The position numbers and the translations under genes are program-made. Below are positions 47,858 to 57,241 of a DNA stretch of 64,000 nt, piece by piece. This stretch comes from Nocardioides exalbidus. Its GTDB lineage: Bacteria > Actinomycetota > Actinomycetes > Propionibacteriales > Nocardioidaceae. The stretch lies in NCBI RefSeq assembly GCF_900105585.1, contig NZ_FNRT01000002.1:310001-374000 (forward strand). The letters run 5' to 3'. The notes beneath the pieces were generated by a model that saw only the letters and a program-made list of their open reading frames with translations, ran no database searches and was not told the DNA's origin. Every line of letters starts with the position of its first letter. The first letter of the stretch is position 1.

Positions 47858-48806
47858 CCGCGCCGAAGACCACGAGCGAGGCGACGACCACGACGGCCGC
47901 CAGCGTCCAGGCGGCGGGCGGCGACCGCCGGGCGAGCCGCTCGAGCGCGACGTAGGTCGCTGCGATCACGGCGAGCCCGACGGTGACGTGCAGCAGCACG
48001 GCGAGCATGACGCCGGCGATCGCACCGGCCATCCGGAGCCGACCCCACAGCAGGCTGAGCGCGAGGGGGACGACGATGGCGCCCGCGAGGCCGCCGGCCA
48101 GCTCGACGACGAACGGCCGCTCGCCCATCCACGGCACGTCGACCGCTCCCCACCACGACCGGTCGAACAGGTCGCTCGTCGAGCTGTAGCCGAGGTAGAC
48201 GATGGTCGCGATGGTGAGACCGGCGACGACGCGGTAGGTCCACTGCCGCGCGCGGCTCCACGGCACCGGACGTCCCACGAAGATCGTCGCCACGGTCACC
48301 GCGGTCCACACGATCCACCGGCGGATCACGCCCGTGCCGGTGTCGGCCATCGCGTCGCGGAAGATCCGGTCGGCCTCGACCCGGTCGACCTCGACGCCGT
48401 CGGTCGAGACGTAGGACGACGGGTCGTCGGGCCCCGCCACGAGCGCGTCGTGCAGCAGCGCCGCCGGCAGGTGCGCACCGGTCTTCGGCACCAGCCAGGT
48501 GAAGAGTGCCGGCACGGACGTCAGGTCGGTGCGGAAGTCGGGGCTCGCCGGCACCAGGAGCTCGCCGACGTGCCGGTCCAGGTAGGCCAGGCGGCGCTCG
48601 AGCTCGAACAGCTCGACGCCCTCCTCGGCATGCCGCTCCAGCACGATCCGCGGGTCGGTGCCGGGGTCGGGCGGCTCGCCGGGACCGTCGTCGCCGGCCA
48701 GGGTGCCGCCGTCGTAGAACCGGCGCGGCTCCCGCGGGACGGGCATGCGTGCCATGGCGTTGTGGCCGCCGCGCCCCCTGCGTCCGTCGTGCTCCCGAGT
48801 CCCCAT
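47844..48806 (-). CDS. DUF1353 domain membrane protein
   Basis: A 320-residue protein. Residues 15-170 are soluble and contain the DUF1353 core FRTDLTSVPALFTWLVPKTG with AALLHDALVAG and a ADRIFRDAM helix. Residues 150-320 add about five membrane spans (IVWTAVTVATIFVGRP, VVAGLTIATIVYLGY, GGLAGAIVVPLALSLLWG, AGVMLAVLLHVTVGLAV, LAAVVVVASLVVFG). The domain combination is unusual and the function unknown. ATG 48806 was chosen; ATG 48755 (MARMPVP) is an alternative. Confidence 0.78.
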   Translation of the reverse strand: MGTREHDGRRGRGGHNAMARMPVPREPRRFYDGGTLAGDDGPGEPPDPGTDPRIVLERHAEEGVELFELERRLAYLDRHVGELLVPASPDFRTDLTSVPALFTWLVPKTGAHLPAALLHDALVAGPDDPSSYVSTDGVEVDRVEADRIFRDAMADTGTGVIRRWIVWTAVTVATIFVGRPVPWSRARQWTYRVVAGLTIATIVYLGYSSTSDLFDRSWWGAVDVPWMGERPFVVELAGGLAGAIVVPLALSLLWGRLRMAGAIAGVMLAVLLHVTVGLAVIAATYVALERLARRSPPAAWTLAAVVVVASLVVFGAVSLG

Positions 48807-48863
48807 GCACCCAGTCTGGCGAACCGCACCGACAGCCGACAGCCTCCGTAGGCTGGCCGGACC

Positions 48864-50003
48864 ATGCGACTCCTCGTCACGTTCGTCGGCGGCCTCGGCC
48901 ACCTCGCACCGCTCCTGCCGCTGGCCCGTGCGGCCCGCGACGCCGGTCACGAGGTGGGCATCGCCGGGTCGGGAGGCCTGGTCCCGACCATCGAGGAGGC
49001 CGGGTTCCGGGCCTTCGCGACGAGCCCGCCGCCGCACCACGACCAGGTCCCGGCCAGCCAGGGTCGCGAACCGCTCGAGGTGATGGATGCCGCAGCGACC
49101 GAGGCCGAGTTCGCCCGCAACTTCGCGTCCCGCGGAGCCCGCCGGATGGCGGCCGCGGTCCCGGCCGTCATCGACGCGTTCCGGCCCGACCTGGTGCTGC
49201 GCGACGAGACCGACCTCGGGACGACGATCGCTGCCGAGCTGCTCGGCGTGCCCGTCGCGACCCACCTCGTGCTGGCCTCCGGCCTGCTCGTCCGTCCCGA
49301 GCTGGTCGGCCCCGAGCTCGACGTCGTACGCGCCGAGCACGGGCTGGCACCCGACCCGGCGCTCACCCGGCTGACGTCCGGCCTGGTGCTCTCGGACGCA
49401 CCGCCCGGCTTCCGCAGCCCCGAGGCGCCCCTGGCGGTCACACCGGTGCACTACCGGTCGACGACGCCGCCGGCCCTGCGCGAGCCACGGGGACGGCGGA
49501 CGGTCTACGTCACGCTCGGGACGATCTTCAACCACGGCTCGGGCGACCTCTTCGACCGCATCCTGGCCGGTCTGCACGACCGGGGCGTCGACGTCGTGGC
49601 GACCGTCGGCCGGCGACTCGACCCTGCCGACCTCGGGCCGCAACCGTCCCACGTCCGGGTGGAGCGGTTCCTGCCGCAGCACGAGGTGCTGCCGGGCGTG
49701 GACCTCGTCGTCTCGCACGGCGGCTCGGGCAGCCTGGTGGCCACGCTGGCGCACGGCCTCCCGTCGGTGCTCCTCCCCCTCGGGGCGGACCAGCCGCACA
49801 ACGCCCGGCGTGCCTCGGAGCTCGGCCTGGCCACCACGCTCGACGCGGCCACGGCGTCGGCCGACGACATCGGCGAGCAGGTCGTCGCGACCCTCGGCGA
49901 CAGCGCGACGCGTGAGCGGTGCCGGGCAGTCGCCGCCGCGGTCGCCGCAGCACCGGGACCGGAGGCCGCCGTCGCAGCGCTCGAGGCGGCGATCGGCCCC
50001 TGA
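48864..50003 (+). CDS. UGT-like glycosyltransferase (GT1 family)
   Basis: A 379-residue GT-B fold glycosyltransferase of the macrolide/flavonoid UGT type: MRLLVTFVGGLGHLAPLLPLARAA at the N-terminus, TVYVTLGTIFNHGSGDLFDRILAGL, RVERFLPQHEVLPGVDLVVSHGGSGSLVATLAHGLPSVLLP (UGT signature with the nucleotide-binding His) and LGADQPHNARRASELGL near the C-terminus. It glycosylates small molecules in related antibiotic or lipid pathways; no acceptor gene is nearby. The TAGGCT box 9 nt upstream suggests a leaderless mRNA. Confidence 0.9.
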   Translation: MRLLVTFVGGLGHLAPLLPLARAARDAGHEVGIAGSGGLVPTIEEAGFRAFATSPPPHHDQVPASQGREPLEVMDAAATEAEFARNFASRGARRMAAAVPAVIDAFRPDLVLRDETDLGTTIAAELLGVPVATHLVLASGLLVRPELVGPELDVVRAEHGLAPDPALTRLTSGLVLSDAPPGFRSPEAPLAVTPVHYRSTTPPALREPRGRRTVYVTLGTIFNHGSGDLFDRILAGLHDRGVDVVATVGRRLDPADLGPQPSHVRVERFLPQHEVLPGVDLVVSHGGSGSLVATLAHGLPSVLLPLGADQPHNARRASELGLATTLDAATASADDIGEQVVATLGDSATRERCRAVAAAVAAAPGPEAAVAALEAAIGP

Positions 50004-50018
50004 CGGGTCCGCCCGGGC

Positions 50019-51293
50019 TCAGTCCGGCAGCAGGTCGTTGGCGAAGACGCCACCGGGGTCGAGGCGGAGGCGGAGCGCGTCGAAGGAAGCGCGGTCGTAG
50101 GCACCCGGCGGAACGCGCAGCTCCGGGGTGGCCGTGATCTTGCCCCAGTGCGCGCGCGGCTCCCACGGCGCCAGGGCGTCCTCCACGGCGCGCAGGGCGG
50201 GCTGGACCAACGCGGGTTCGGGACGCCAGGTGAAGTGCGCGACGACCGAGTCCCGGTGGCGCAGCGGGCTCAGCCACAGGTCGTCGGCCGCGACCGACCG
50301 GATCTCGTGGACCAGCAACGCGGGTGCCACCACGTCGCTGATCGCGGCCAGGGCCGGCAGCAGGTGCGGTGCGGCGGCGCGCGGCAGGAACAGCTCGCTC
50401 TGCAGCTCCTCCCCGACGCTCGGCACGTGGGAGGCGCGGAAGTGGGGCAGGCGCTCGTGCCACGGCCCCGGGATGCCCTGCTGCGGAGTCGCCGCGGCCG
50501 GGTCGACACCTGGCACCGGGTGCACCTGGCGCGTCGACGGCGCTCGCGACGCCAGGCACGGCGCGAGGCTCGCCGGACGACCGACGCGCTCCTTGACCCA
50601 GACCGACGTGACCCGGTCGGGGTCGACGAAGTCGGTGAAGACGCTGACGCTGGTGCCACTCCCCAGCACCGCGTCGAGCTGCTCGGCGACCTCGCCGAGC
50701 GGCAGGTCCTCCCACACGCGCTGGCCCACGTCGTAGGTGGGCTCGGTGTGCAGCCACAGCCGGGTGACCACACCGAGCGCCCCGAGGGACAGCACCGCTC
50801 CTGCGAAGTCGGCGTCGTCGGAGTCGATGCGGACCAGGTCACCGGACGCGGTGACGAGCTCGATCGCGGCGACCGCCGTCGCCAGGGACCCGAGGTGGTC
50901 GCCCGACCCGTGCGTGCCGGTCGCGCAGGCACCCGCCACGCTGATGTGCGGCAGCGACCCGAGGTTGTGCAGCGCGCGACCTCGCGCGTGGAGCACGGGG
51001 GCGATCTCGGCGTACGTCGATCCGGCAGGCGCCACCGCCAGCACCCCGTCCCGCCCGTCCTCGAGCCGCACCGACGTGCCCAGGCCGCGCGTGCCGACGT
51101 GCACCCCGTCGGTGTCGGCGACGGTCGAGAAGGAGTGCCGGGTGCCGAGGGCACGGACGCGGTGCCCTGCCCTCGCCGCCGCCACGACGACCTCCTGCAG
51201 CTCCTCGGTGCTGCCCGGCTCCACGAGCTCGCGGGCCCGGTAGGTCACGTTGCCGGCCCAGTTGGTGCGGCGGCTCGGGTCTCGGGCGCTCAT
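50019..51293 (-). CDS. aldO: Alditol oxidase-like FAD enzyme (AldO/xylitol oxidase)
   Basis: A 424-residue vanillyl-alcohol-oxidase-fold flavoenzyme close in layout to Streptomyces AldO, which oxidises xylitol/sorbitol to aldoses with H2O2 release. TNWAGNVTYRARELVEP starts the FAD domain; LGTRHSFSTVADTDG contains His53, equivalent to the covalent FAD-linking His of AldO; ISVAGACATGTHGSG and the C-terminal HPVPGV, GPWHERLPHFRA and HWGKI are shared with AldO. Covalent flavin and substrate are inferred from family. It is the last gene of the seven-gene operon and overlaps the upstream stop by 4 nt. Confidence 0.88.
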   Translation of the reverse strand: MSARDPSRRTNWAGNVTYRARELVEPGSTEELQEVVVAAARAGHRVRALGTRHSFSTVADTDGVHVGTRGLGTSVRLEDGRDGVLAVAPAGSTYAEIAPVLHARGRALHNLGSLPHISVAGACATGTHGSGDHLGSLATAVAAIELVTASGDLVRIDSDDADFAGAVLSLGALGVVTRLWLHTEPTYDVGQRVWEDLPLGEVAEQLDAVLGSGTSVSVFTDFVDPDRVTSVWVKERVGRPASLAPCLASRAPSTRQVHPVPGVDPAAATPQQGIPGPWHERLPHFRASHVPSVGEELQSELFLPRAAAPHLLPALAAISDVVAPALLVHEIRSVAADDLWLSPLRHRDSVVAHFTWRPEPALVQPALRAVEDALAPWEPRAHWGKITATPELRVPPGAYDRASFDALRLRLDPGGVFANDLLPD

Positions 51294-51961
51294 CGAAGCT
51301 CCTCGGCGCCGCCACGCGGCAGGGTGAAGGTGAATCCAGCGGCGATCTTCTCGGGCACCACGGTAGCCACGGCGTCCACGGTGCTCGCGCGCTCGCCGCC
51401 GCCGTCGTGGGCCAGGACGACGGCGCCGGGCGAGACCGCGGCACGCAGGCGGTCCTCCAGCGCGCCGACCGTGCGGTCCGCGCAGGCGTCCCAGTCGTGG
51501 ATCACGTTGCCCAGGCCCAGGGGTTGCATGCCCAGCCGCACGGCCACCGGACCGGTACGACCGACGGAGCCGTTCGGGGCGCGGAAGTAGGGCACCGGGA
51601 CGTGGGGATCGCCCAGGGTCGTCCGGATGATGCGCAGCGTCTCCGCGAGCCGCGCCTCGACCTCGTCCTCGGTCGCGGCGCCGAGGTCGTCGAAGTCCAC
51701 CGAGTGGTTGGCCACCGTGTGGCCCTCGGCGACGATGCGCCGCAGCAGCGCAGCACCACCCGGCGCCAGGACGCTGGACCCGACGACGCAGAAGGTGGCC
51801 GTGACACGATGGGCACCCAGGACGTCGAGGAGCCGACCGGTCTGGCGCGGGTCGGGACCGTCGTCGAAGGTCAGCGCGGCGGTGCGGCCCGTGCCGCGGG
51901 CCTCCTCGACGGGTGCCGGGACCGGGCGGGTCGCCCCTCCGGGCGCGACGCCACGGCTCAC
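51290..51961 (-). CDS. Polysaccharide deacetylase-like protein (NodB fold), altered metal site
   Basis: A 223-residue NodB-homology protein without a signal peptide. Motif 1 TFDDGP (residues 31-36), FCVVGSS, RAPNGS (about 127-132), DWDACAD and AHDGGG near the C-terminus match carbohydrate esterase family 4. In motif 2 the usual H(S/T)xxH reads HSVDF (His86 to Phe90), so one of the two metal-binding histidines is missing, which questions activity on N-acetyl sugars. GTG start overlaps the GH3 stop; the stop overlaps the aldO start, so it is translated as part of the glycoside operon. Confidence 0.87.
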   Translation of the reverse strand: MSRGVAPGGATRPVPAPVEEARGTGRTAALTFDDGPDPRQTGRLLDVLGAHRVTATFCVVGSSVLAPGGAALLRRIVAEGHTVANHSVDFDDLGAATEDEVEARLAETLRIIRTTLGDPHVPVPYFRAPNGSVGRTGPVAVRLGMQPLGLGNVIHDWDACADRTVGALEDRLRAAVSPGAVVLAHDGGGERASTVDAVATVVPEKIAAGFTFTLPRGGAEELR

Positions 51962-54294
51962 AGGGCCTCGTGCGTGACCACGGGCTCCAGCACCCGGTCG
52001 GGGCCGACGGATCGGCCCGGGCCGGCGAGCGTCAGCCTGAGCACCGCCTCGTGGTCGGCGCTGGAACGGCCGACCCGCAGCTCGACGGCGCCGGGCTCGA
52101 CGATCCGGACGTGGTCCCGACCCGTGAACGACGTGAGGTCGGCGTGAAGGCGCAGGTCGACCCGGCGCCGCTCGCCCGGGGCGAGGTCGACGCGGACGGC
52201 GGCGACGAGCCGCTGGACCGGCCGGACGACCGAGGCGGCGCAGTCGTGGAGATAGACCTGCACCACCTCCGAGACGTCACGGCCGGAGTCGTTGGACAGT
52301 TCGACGCGGACGACGGCCTCGCCGTCCGTCGGCCAGCTCGCCCCGGAGCCCAGCTCCACTCCCCGCCAGGTCGCACGGTCGTAGCCCAGGCCGTGACCGA
52401 ACGGGAAGAGCGGGGTCGGGTCGAGCGCGGTCACGGCGCTGCGCTGCGCCAGGGGTGAGGCCAGGTAAGTCGAGGGCTGCGTGCTGCCGGCCGAGGGGAA
52501 GCTCACCGGGAGCCGGCCCGAGGGGTTGGTCCGTCCCGAGAGCACCTCGGCCACCGCGGTCGCGCCCTCCTCCCCCAGGAAGAAGCCGCACACGACTGCC
52601 GCGAGCCGGTCGGCGTAGGCGCTCAGGTCGTAGGGGCGGCCGACGAGCAGCACGGCGACGACCGGGGTGCCGGTGTCGAGCAGCCGCTCCAGCAGCTCCT
52701 CCTGCCGGCCCGGCAGGTGCAGGTCGGGCGCGTCGCAGCCCTCGCCCGACGTGCCCTTGCCGAAGAGCCCGGCGCGGTCACCCAGTACCGCCACGCACAC
52801 GTCGGCCCCACGCGCTGCAGCCACCGCCGCCTCGAGCTCGGCCTCCGGATCGGCTGCGTCGTCCTCCGCCCGCCCCGGGACACCGACGGCGCAGCCACGC
52901 TCGTGGACCACGTCGTACGCCGTCGACAGCGCCTCGCGCAGCGTGGGGATCGCCAGCCCCGGCGGGGTGCCGGGGTGGTGAGCGAGCACGTGCATGGGGA
53001 ACGAGTAGCACCCGAGCATCGCCTCGCCGGTGTCGGCGTTGGGGCCCACCAGCGCGACCCGGCTCGACGGCGGGAGTGGGAGGGCACCGTCGTTGGCCAG
53101 GAGGACGACGGAGCGCCGGGCCATGTCGAGCGCCAGCTCACGGGCTTCCGGTGGGTCGAGGTCCACGGGTCGCACCGGAGCCGGCGCCCAGTCGGGCTCG
53201 AGCAGCCCGAGCTCGCACTTCTGCCGCAGCACACGACGCAACGCACGGTCGACCACCTTCTCGTCCACGCGCCCATCGGACAGGGCCTCCAGCAGCGCAG
53301 GACCGTAGGCGTCGACCGTCGGCAGCTCGACGTCGATCCCCGCTTCCAGCGCCAGGCCGGCGGCCTCGGCCAGGTCGGCGGCCATCGCGTGGAGTGAGTG
53401 CAGGAACGCGACGGAGAAGTAGTCGGCGGCCACCGTGCCCTCGAAGCCCAGGACGTCACGCAGGAGCGTGGTGAGCAGGGTCGGGTCTGCTGCCGAGGGG
53501 ACGCCGTCGATGTCGGTGTAGGCGTTCATGACCGAGCGCGCGCCGGCGCGCAGCGCCATCTCGAACGGCGGCAGCATCACGTCGTGGAGCTCGCGCACGC
53601 CCATGCCCACGGGAGCCAGGTTGCGGCCGCCCCGGGAGGCGGAGTAGCCCAGGAAGTGCTTGAGCGTGGCGACGACGCCGGCGGACTGGAGGCCGCGGAC
53701 GTAGGCCGAGGCCATCGTGCCGACCAGGAACGGGTCCTCCCCCATCGTCTCCTCGACCCGTCCCCAGCGGAGGTCCCGGGCGACGTCGAGGACCGGGGCC
53801 AGGCCCTGGTGGATCCCCAGGCGTGCCATCAGCGCGCCGATCTGCTCGCCCATCCGCTCGACCAGGTCGGGGTCGAAGGTCGCGGCCCAGCTGACCGGCG
53901 TGGGGTAGATCGTGGCTCCCCAGGCGTTGAGACCGGTCAGGCACTCCTCGTGCACCTGGGCGGGGAGCGCGAAGCGGTTGGCGGCGCGGACCTGGGTCTG
54001 TCGTTCGGCGAGGATGCGGAGGCCGTGCTCCACCTCGACCGGCGACGTCCCGAACGGACGGGTGAGCTGGCCGAGGCCGTCGACGATCGTGTCCTCCCAC
54101 GAGATGTCGGGACCGGACTCGTGGAGCATCGGCGCCATCTCGCCGGAGTCGGCCGCGAGGAGCCAGATGCCCGAGAGCTGGGCCACCTTCTCCTCGCGCG
54201 TCATGCGTCCCAGCAGGTCCTCGACCCGGTCCGCGACCGCGGCACCCCGGTCGCGCCACGGCACGGGAGCATCAGCGGATGAGGGCGTGGTCAC
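51958..54294 (-). CDS. GH3-family beta-glycosidase (beta-glucosidase/xylosidase type)
   Basis: A 778-residue three-domain GH3 enzyme: (beta/alpha)8 domain with GIHQGLAPVLDVARDLRWGRVEET, KHFLGYSASRGGRN and nucleophile Asp291 in VAADYFSV; a second domain with GDRAGLFGKGTSGEGCDAP; and a FnIII-like C-terminal domain (about 650-778). There is no signal peptide, so it acts in the cytoplasm on imported di- or oligosaccharides. It overlaps both neighbours (LacI upstream, deacetylase downstream) by 4 nt, marking it as core of the operon. Beta-glucoside versus xyloside specificity is not decided. Confidence 0.92.
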   Translation of the reverse strand: MTTPSSADAPVPWRDRGAAVADRVEDLLGRMTREEKVAQLSGIWLLAADSGEMAPMLHESGPDISWEDTIVDGLGQLTRPFGTSPVEVEHGLRILAERQTQVRAANRFALPAQVHEECLTGLNAWGATIYPTPVSWAATFDPDLVERMGEQIGALMARLGIHQGLAPVLDVARDLRWGRVEETMGEDPFLVGTMASAYVRGLQSAGVVATLKHFLGYSASRGGRNLAPVGMGVRELHDVMLPPFEMALRAGARSVMNAYTDIDGVPSAADPTLLTTLLRDVLGFEGTVAADYFSVAFLHSLHAMAADLAEAAGLALEAGIDVELPTVDAYGPALLEALSDGRVDEKVVDRALRRVLRQKCELGLLEPDWAPAPVRPVDLDPPEARELALDMARRSVVLLANDGALPLPPSSRVALVGPNADTGEAMLGCYSFPMHVLAHHPGTPPGLAIPTLREALSTAYDVVHERGCAVGVPGRAEDDAADPEAELEAAVAAARGADVCVAVLGDRAGLFGKGTSGEGCDAPDLHLPGRQEELLERLLDTGTPVVAVLLVGRPYDLSAYADRLAAVVCGFFLGEEGATAVAEVLSGRTNPSGRLPVSFPSAGSTQPSTYLASPLAQRSAVTALDPTPLFPFGHGLGYDRATWRGVELGSGASWPTDGEAVVRVELSNDSGRDVSEVVQVYLHDCAASVVRPVQRLVAAVRVDLAPGERRRVDLRLHADLTSFTGRDHVRIVEPGAVELRVGRSSADHEAVLRLTLAGPGRSVGPDRVLEPVVTHEAL

Positions 54295-55376
54295 GACGGG
54301 GTACCTCCGAGGGCTCGGGTGGAGCGACGCAGCACCAGGTCGGTACCCAGCGTGCGGTGCAGCTCGGCGGGCTCGGCGCCCTCGATGAGCTCGATGAGCA
54401 GCGCGACGGCGTCGCGACCCATCTCGCGGATCGGCTGCTGGACGGTCGTCAGCGGCGGGTCGGAGAGCGCCGACTCGGGGATGTTGTCGAACCCGACGAC
54501 GGACAGTTCGTGAGGGACGCGGATGCCGAGCTCAGCCGCGACCTCGAGCACGGCCAGCGCCATCTGGTCGCTGGCGGCGAAGACCGCCGTGGGTCGTCCG
54601 GGCCGGCCGAGCAGGCCGCGAGCCGCCTCGCGCGCGACGTCGGCCTCGAAGGCTCCGGGCACGACGAGCGAATCGTCGACGGCGACACCCGCCTCGGCGA
54701 GCGCCTCGCGGAAGCCCTGCTCACGCAGCTGGGCCGAGACCAGGTCGACGCGGCCGGTGACCATGCCGATGCGCGTGTGACCCAGCTGCAGGAGGTGTCG
54801 CACGCCGGCCCGCGCGCCCTGCAGGTTGTCAGCGGTCACCGTCGGGATCGTCGTGCTCCCGGTGTGGGGGTCGATGGCCACGACGGGACCGTCGCTGTCG
54901 ACGTCGGTCACGGTCGGTGTCACCAGGACGGCGCCGTCGACCAGGGTGCCCATCAGCCGGGAGAGGTAGCGGCGCTCCCACCCGACGTGCTCGTCGACCC
55001 GTCCGCCTGCCGAGTAGGCGACGAGCTCGAAGCCGGAATCCCGGATGGCGTCGGCCGCGCCCTTGAGCACCTCGGTGCTGAAGGGCTCGAAGTCGGCGAC
55101 CAGCACACCGATCACGTTGGTTCGCTGGTTGCGCAGGCTCCGGGCCACCAGGCTCGTCTCGTAGCCCAGCCGCTCGATCACCCCGTTGACGTGGGCCGCG
55201 GTGGCCGCCGAGATGCCGTAGCGACTGTTGATCACCTTCGACACCGTCGACACCGAGACCCCGGCCTCGACGGCGACCTGCTGCATGGTCACCCGCCGGT
55301 GGGACCGCACGCCGGGGCCGGCGGCGAGGTCGTCGATCCCGCGGGGCGCACCCGGCATGCCCACCATCCTCGTCAT
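54291..55376 (-). CDS. LacI-family transcriptional regulator inside the glycoside operon
   Basis: A 361-residue LacI/GalR regulator. The helix-turn-helix is at residues 29-75 (RVTMQQVAVEAGVSVSTVSKVINSRYG, AHVNGVIERLGYETSLVARSLR), the hinge follows, and residues 85-350 form the periplasmic-binding-like effector domain (NVIGVLVADFEPFSTEVL; LGIRVPHELSVVGFDNIPES). ATG 55376 overlaps the preceding permease stop by 4 nt. An operator-like palindrome with central TCGA lies in the promoter of the operon at 58605-58624, fitting autoregulation. Confidence 0.92.
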   Translation of the reverse strand: MTRMVGMPGAPRGIDDLAAGPGVRSHRRVTMQQVAVEAGVSVSTVSKVINSRYGISAATAAHVNGVIERLGYETSLVARSLRNQRTNVIGVLVADFEPFSTEVLKGAADAIRDSGFELVAYSAGGRVDEHVGWERRYLSRLMGTLVDGAVLVTPTVTDVDSDGPVVAIDPHTGSTTIPTVTADNLQGARAGVRHLLQLGHTRIGMVTGRVDLVSAQLREQGFREALAEAGVAVDDSLVVPGAFEADVAREAARGLLGRPGRPTAVFAASDQMALAVLEVAAELGIRVPHELSVVGFDNIPESALSDPPLTTVQQPIREMGRDAVALLIELIEGAEPAELHRTLGTDLVLRRSTRALGGTPS

Positions 55377-56236
55377 CCCTTCACCGCGCCCTGGAGTCCG
55401 TTCACGATCCGTCCCTGGAGGGCTAGGAAGAGTATGAGTGCCGGCAGGGTCGCCACGGTGGTGAAGGCCAGCACCCCGGCGGTGTCGGCGGAGTACTGGG
55501 TGGAGTAGTCGGCCACGCCCAGGGGCAGGGTGCGCATCTCGCCCTGCAGGACGAGCAGCGGAAGCAGGTAGGAGTTCCACGACCCGACGAACGCCAGCAC
55601 GCCGACGGTGATCAGGGCAGGACGACTCAGGGGCACCGCGATCCGCCAGAAGACGCCGATCCGTGACGCCCCGTCGATGAGTGCGGCCTCCTCGAGCTCG
55701 CGCGGCAGCGCCATCAGGAAGGGCCGGAGGATGACGACGGTCACCGGCAGCGCGAAGGCGGCCTGCGGCAGCGCGACCCCCCACCACGTGTTCGACAGCT
55801 GGAGGTCGCGGCTGATGAAGATCGACAGCGGGATGATCGCCGTCGCGAGGGGGAAGAGCAGACCGAGGACGAAGACCATGAAGATCGGCTCGCGGCCCCG
55901 GAACTGGTAGCGGGCCAGCGGGTAGGCGGCCATCACACCGGCGCCCACCGCGATCACCGTGGTCAGCGCGGCCACCGCCATCGAGTTGGTGGCGTAGCGC
56001 CAGAAGTCGGGGTTGGTGAACACCGCCGAGTAGTTGTCGAACCGCCAGGGGCTCGGCAGGCCGGCGGGGTCGCGGGCCAGCTGCTCGTTGGACCGGAAGC
56101 CGTTGAGCGCCCCGTAGACGACCGGTCCGACGCTCAGCGCCACGACCGCGAGCGCGACGACGTACACGGCGGGACCACCGCCGCCGTGGGCGGTCCGGCG
56201 CCGGCGTGACGGCTGGGTGGGGGACACGGGGCTCAC
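55373..56236 (-). CDS. ABC sugar importer permease 2 (MalG-like) of glycoside operon
   Basis: A 287-residue permease with an Arg-rich N-terminus, six predicted spans and the EAA loop ELEEAALIDGASRIGVFWRIAVPL. GTG 56236 overlaps the stop of permease 1 (GTGA). The frame is open further upstream, but that is antisense shadow of permease 1. With permease 1 and the binding protein it makes an importer without its own ATPase. Confidence 0.9.
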   Translation of the reverse strand: MSPVSPTQPSRRRRTAHGGGGPAVYVVALAVVALSVGPVVYGALNGFRSNEQLARDPAGLPSPWRFDNYSAVFTNPDFWRYATNSMAVAALTTVIAVGAGVMAAYPLARYQFRGREPIFMVFVLGLLFPLATAIIPLSIFISRDLQLSNTWWGVALPQAAFALPVTVVILRPFLMALPRELEEAALIDGASRIGVFWRIAVPLSRPALITVGVLAFVGSWNSYLLPLLVLQGEMRTLPLGVADYSTQYSADTAGVLAFTTVATLPALILFLALQGRIVNGLQGAVKG

Positions 56237-57231
56237 CTCTCGACGTGCGTGTCGCGCCGCAGCACGATCCGCTGGTAGAGCGCGGCCATCACCACGCCGA
56301 TGACGAACAGGACCACGGAGGCCGCTCCCGCGATGCCGTAGTTGCCGCGCTGGGTGCCCTGGGTGATGAGGTAGGTCGCCATGGTCGTGGTGGCGTTCGC
56401 CGGACCACCGCCGGTCAGCACCCACACCATGTCGAAGAGCTGGAGCGATCCGATCATCGACAGGAAGCACCAGGTGCGGATCGTCGGTCCCAGCAGGGGG
56501 ATGACGATGCGCCACTGGGTCTGCCACCAGGATGCGCCGTCGAGCTGGGCCGCCTCGTGGACGTCGGCCGGGACGGTCTGCAGTCCCGCCAGGAAGAGCA
56601 GGATCGCCAGGCCCAGGTACTTCCACGTCAGGACCGCCATGATCGCCCAGAGCGCCAGCCCCGGTGTGCCGAGGAAGCCCTGGTCGGGCGGGGTGATGCC
56701 GACCCCGCCGAGCAGACCGTCCACCACACCGCTGCCGGGGAGCAGCAGCTGGAACCAGATCACGCCTGCGATCACCTCGGCGAGCACGTAGGGCACGAAG
56801 ATCAAGGTGCGCGCCAGGCCACGCCCTCGCATCGAGCGGTCGAGCAGGAGTGCCACTCCCAGCCCCAGGGGCAGCTGGATCAGGATGCTGAGGACGACGA
56901 TGACCAGGTTGTGCGTCACCGCCTGGGTGAACACGTCGTCGGTGATCACCCGCCGGTAGTTGTCCAGCCCCACGAAGTCGTCCATCGGGCCGAACCCACG
57001 CCAGCGGTAGAGCGACATCCGCACGGCAGAGGCGACGGGCCACGCCACGAACATCCCCAGGAGCACCAGCGCGGGGAGGACGAGGACGAGGATCTCCAGC
57101 CGCTCACGCCACTGCGGGCGTCGTCCTGGCCGCGGGACGCGACGCGTCGGCGATGCGACGGGTCGCGCCCCCTGCGCGGGAGCAGCCGTCCCCGTGTCCG
57201 GGGCGGTGGTCGAGGCGTGTTGCAGGCTCAC
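56233..57231 (-). CDS. ABC sugar importer permease 1 (MalF-like) of glycoside operon
   Basis: A 332-residue permease with a Pro/Ala/Arg-rich cytoplasmic N-terminus (about 45 residues), six predicted spans and the EAA loop DVHEAAQLDGASWWQTQWRIVIPLL. It lies 10 bp downstream of the binding-protein stop. The gene order SBP, permease, permease, regulator, glycosidase is typical of oligosaccharide uptake units that rely on MsiK. Confidence 0.92.
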   Translation of the reverse strand: MSLQHASTTAPDTGTAAPAQGARPVASPTRRVPRPGRRPQWRERLEILVLVLPALVLLGMFVAWPVASAVRMSLYRWRGFGPMDDFVGLDNYRRVITDDVFTQAVTHNLVIVVLSILIQLPLGLGVALLLDRSMRGRGLARTLIFVPYVLAEVIAGVIWFQLLLPGSGVVDGLLGGVGITPPDQGFLGTPGLALWAIMAVLTWKYLGLAILLFLAGLQTVPADVHEAAQLDGASWWQTQWRIVIPLLGPTIRTWCFLSMIGSLQLFDMVWVLTGGGPANATTTMATYLITQGTQRGNYGIAGAASVVLFVIGVVMAALYQRIVLRRDTHVER

Positions 57232-57241
57232 AGGTGCTGGC

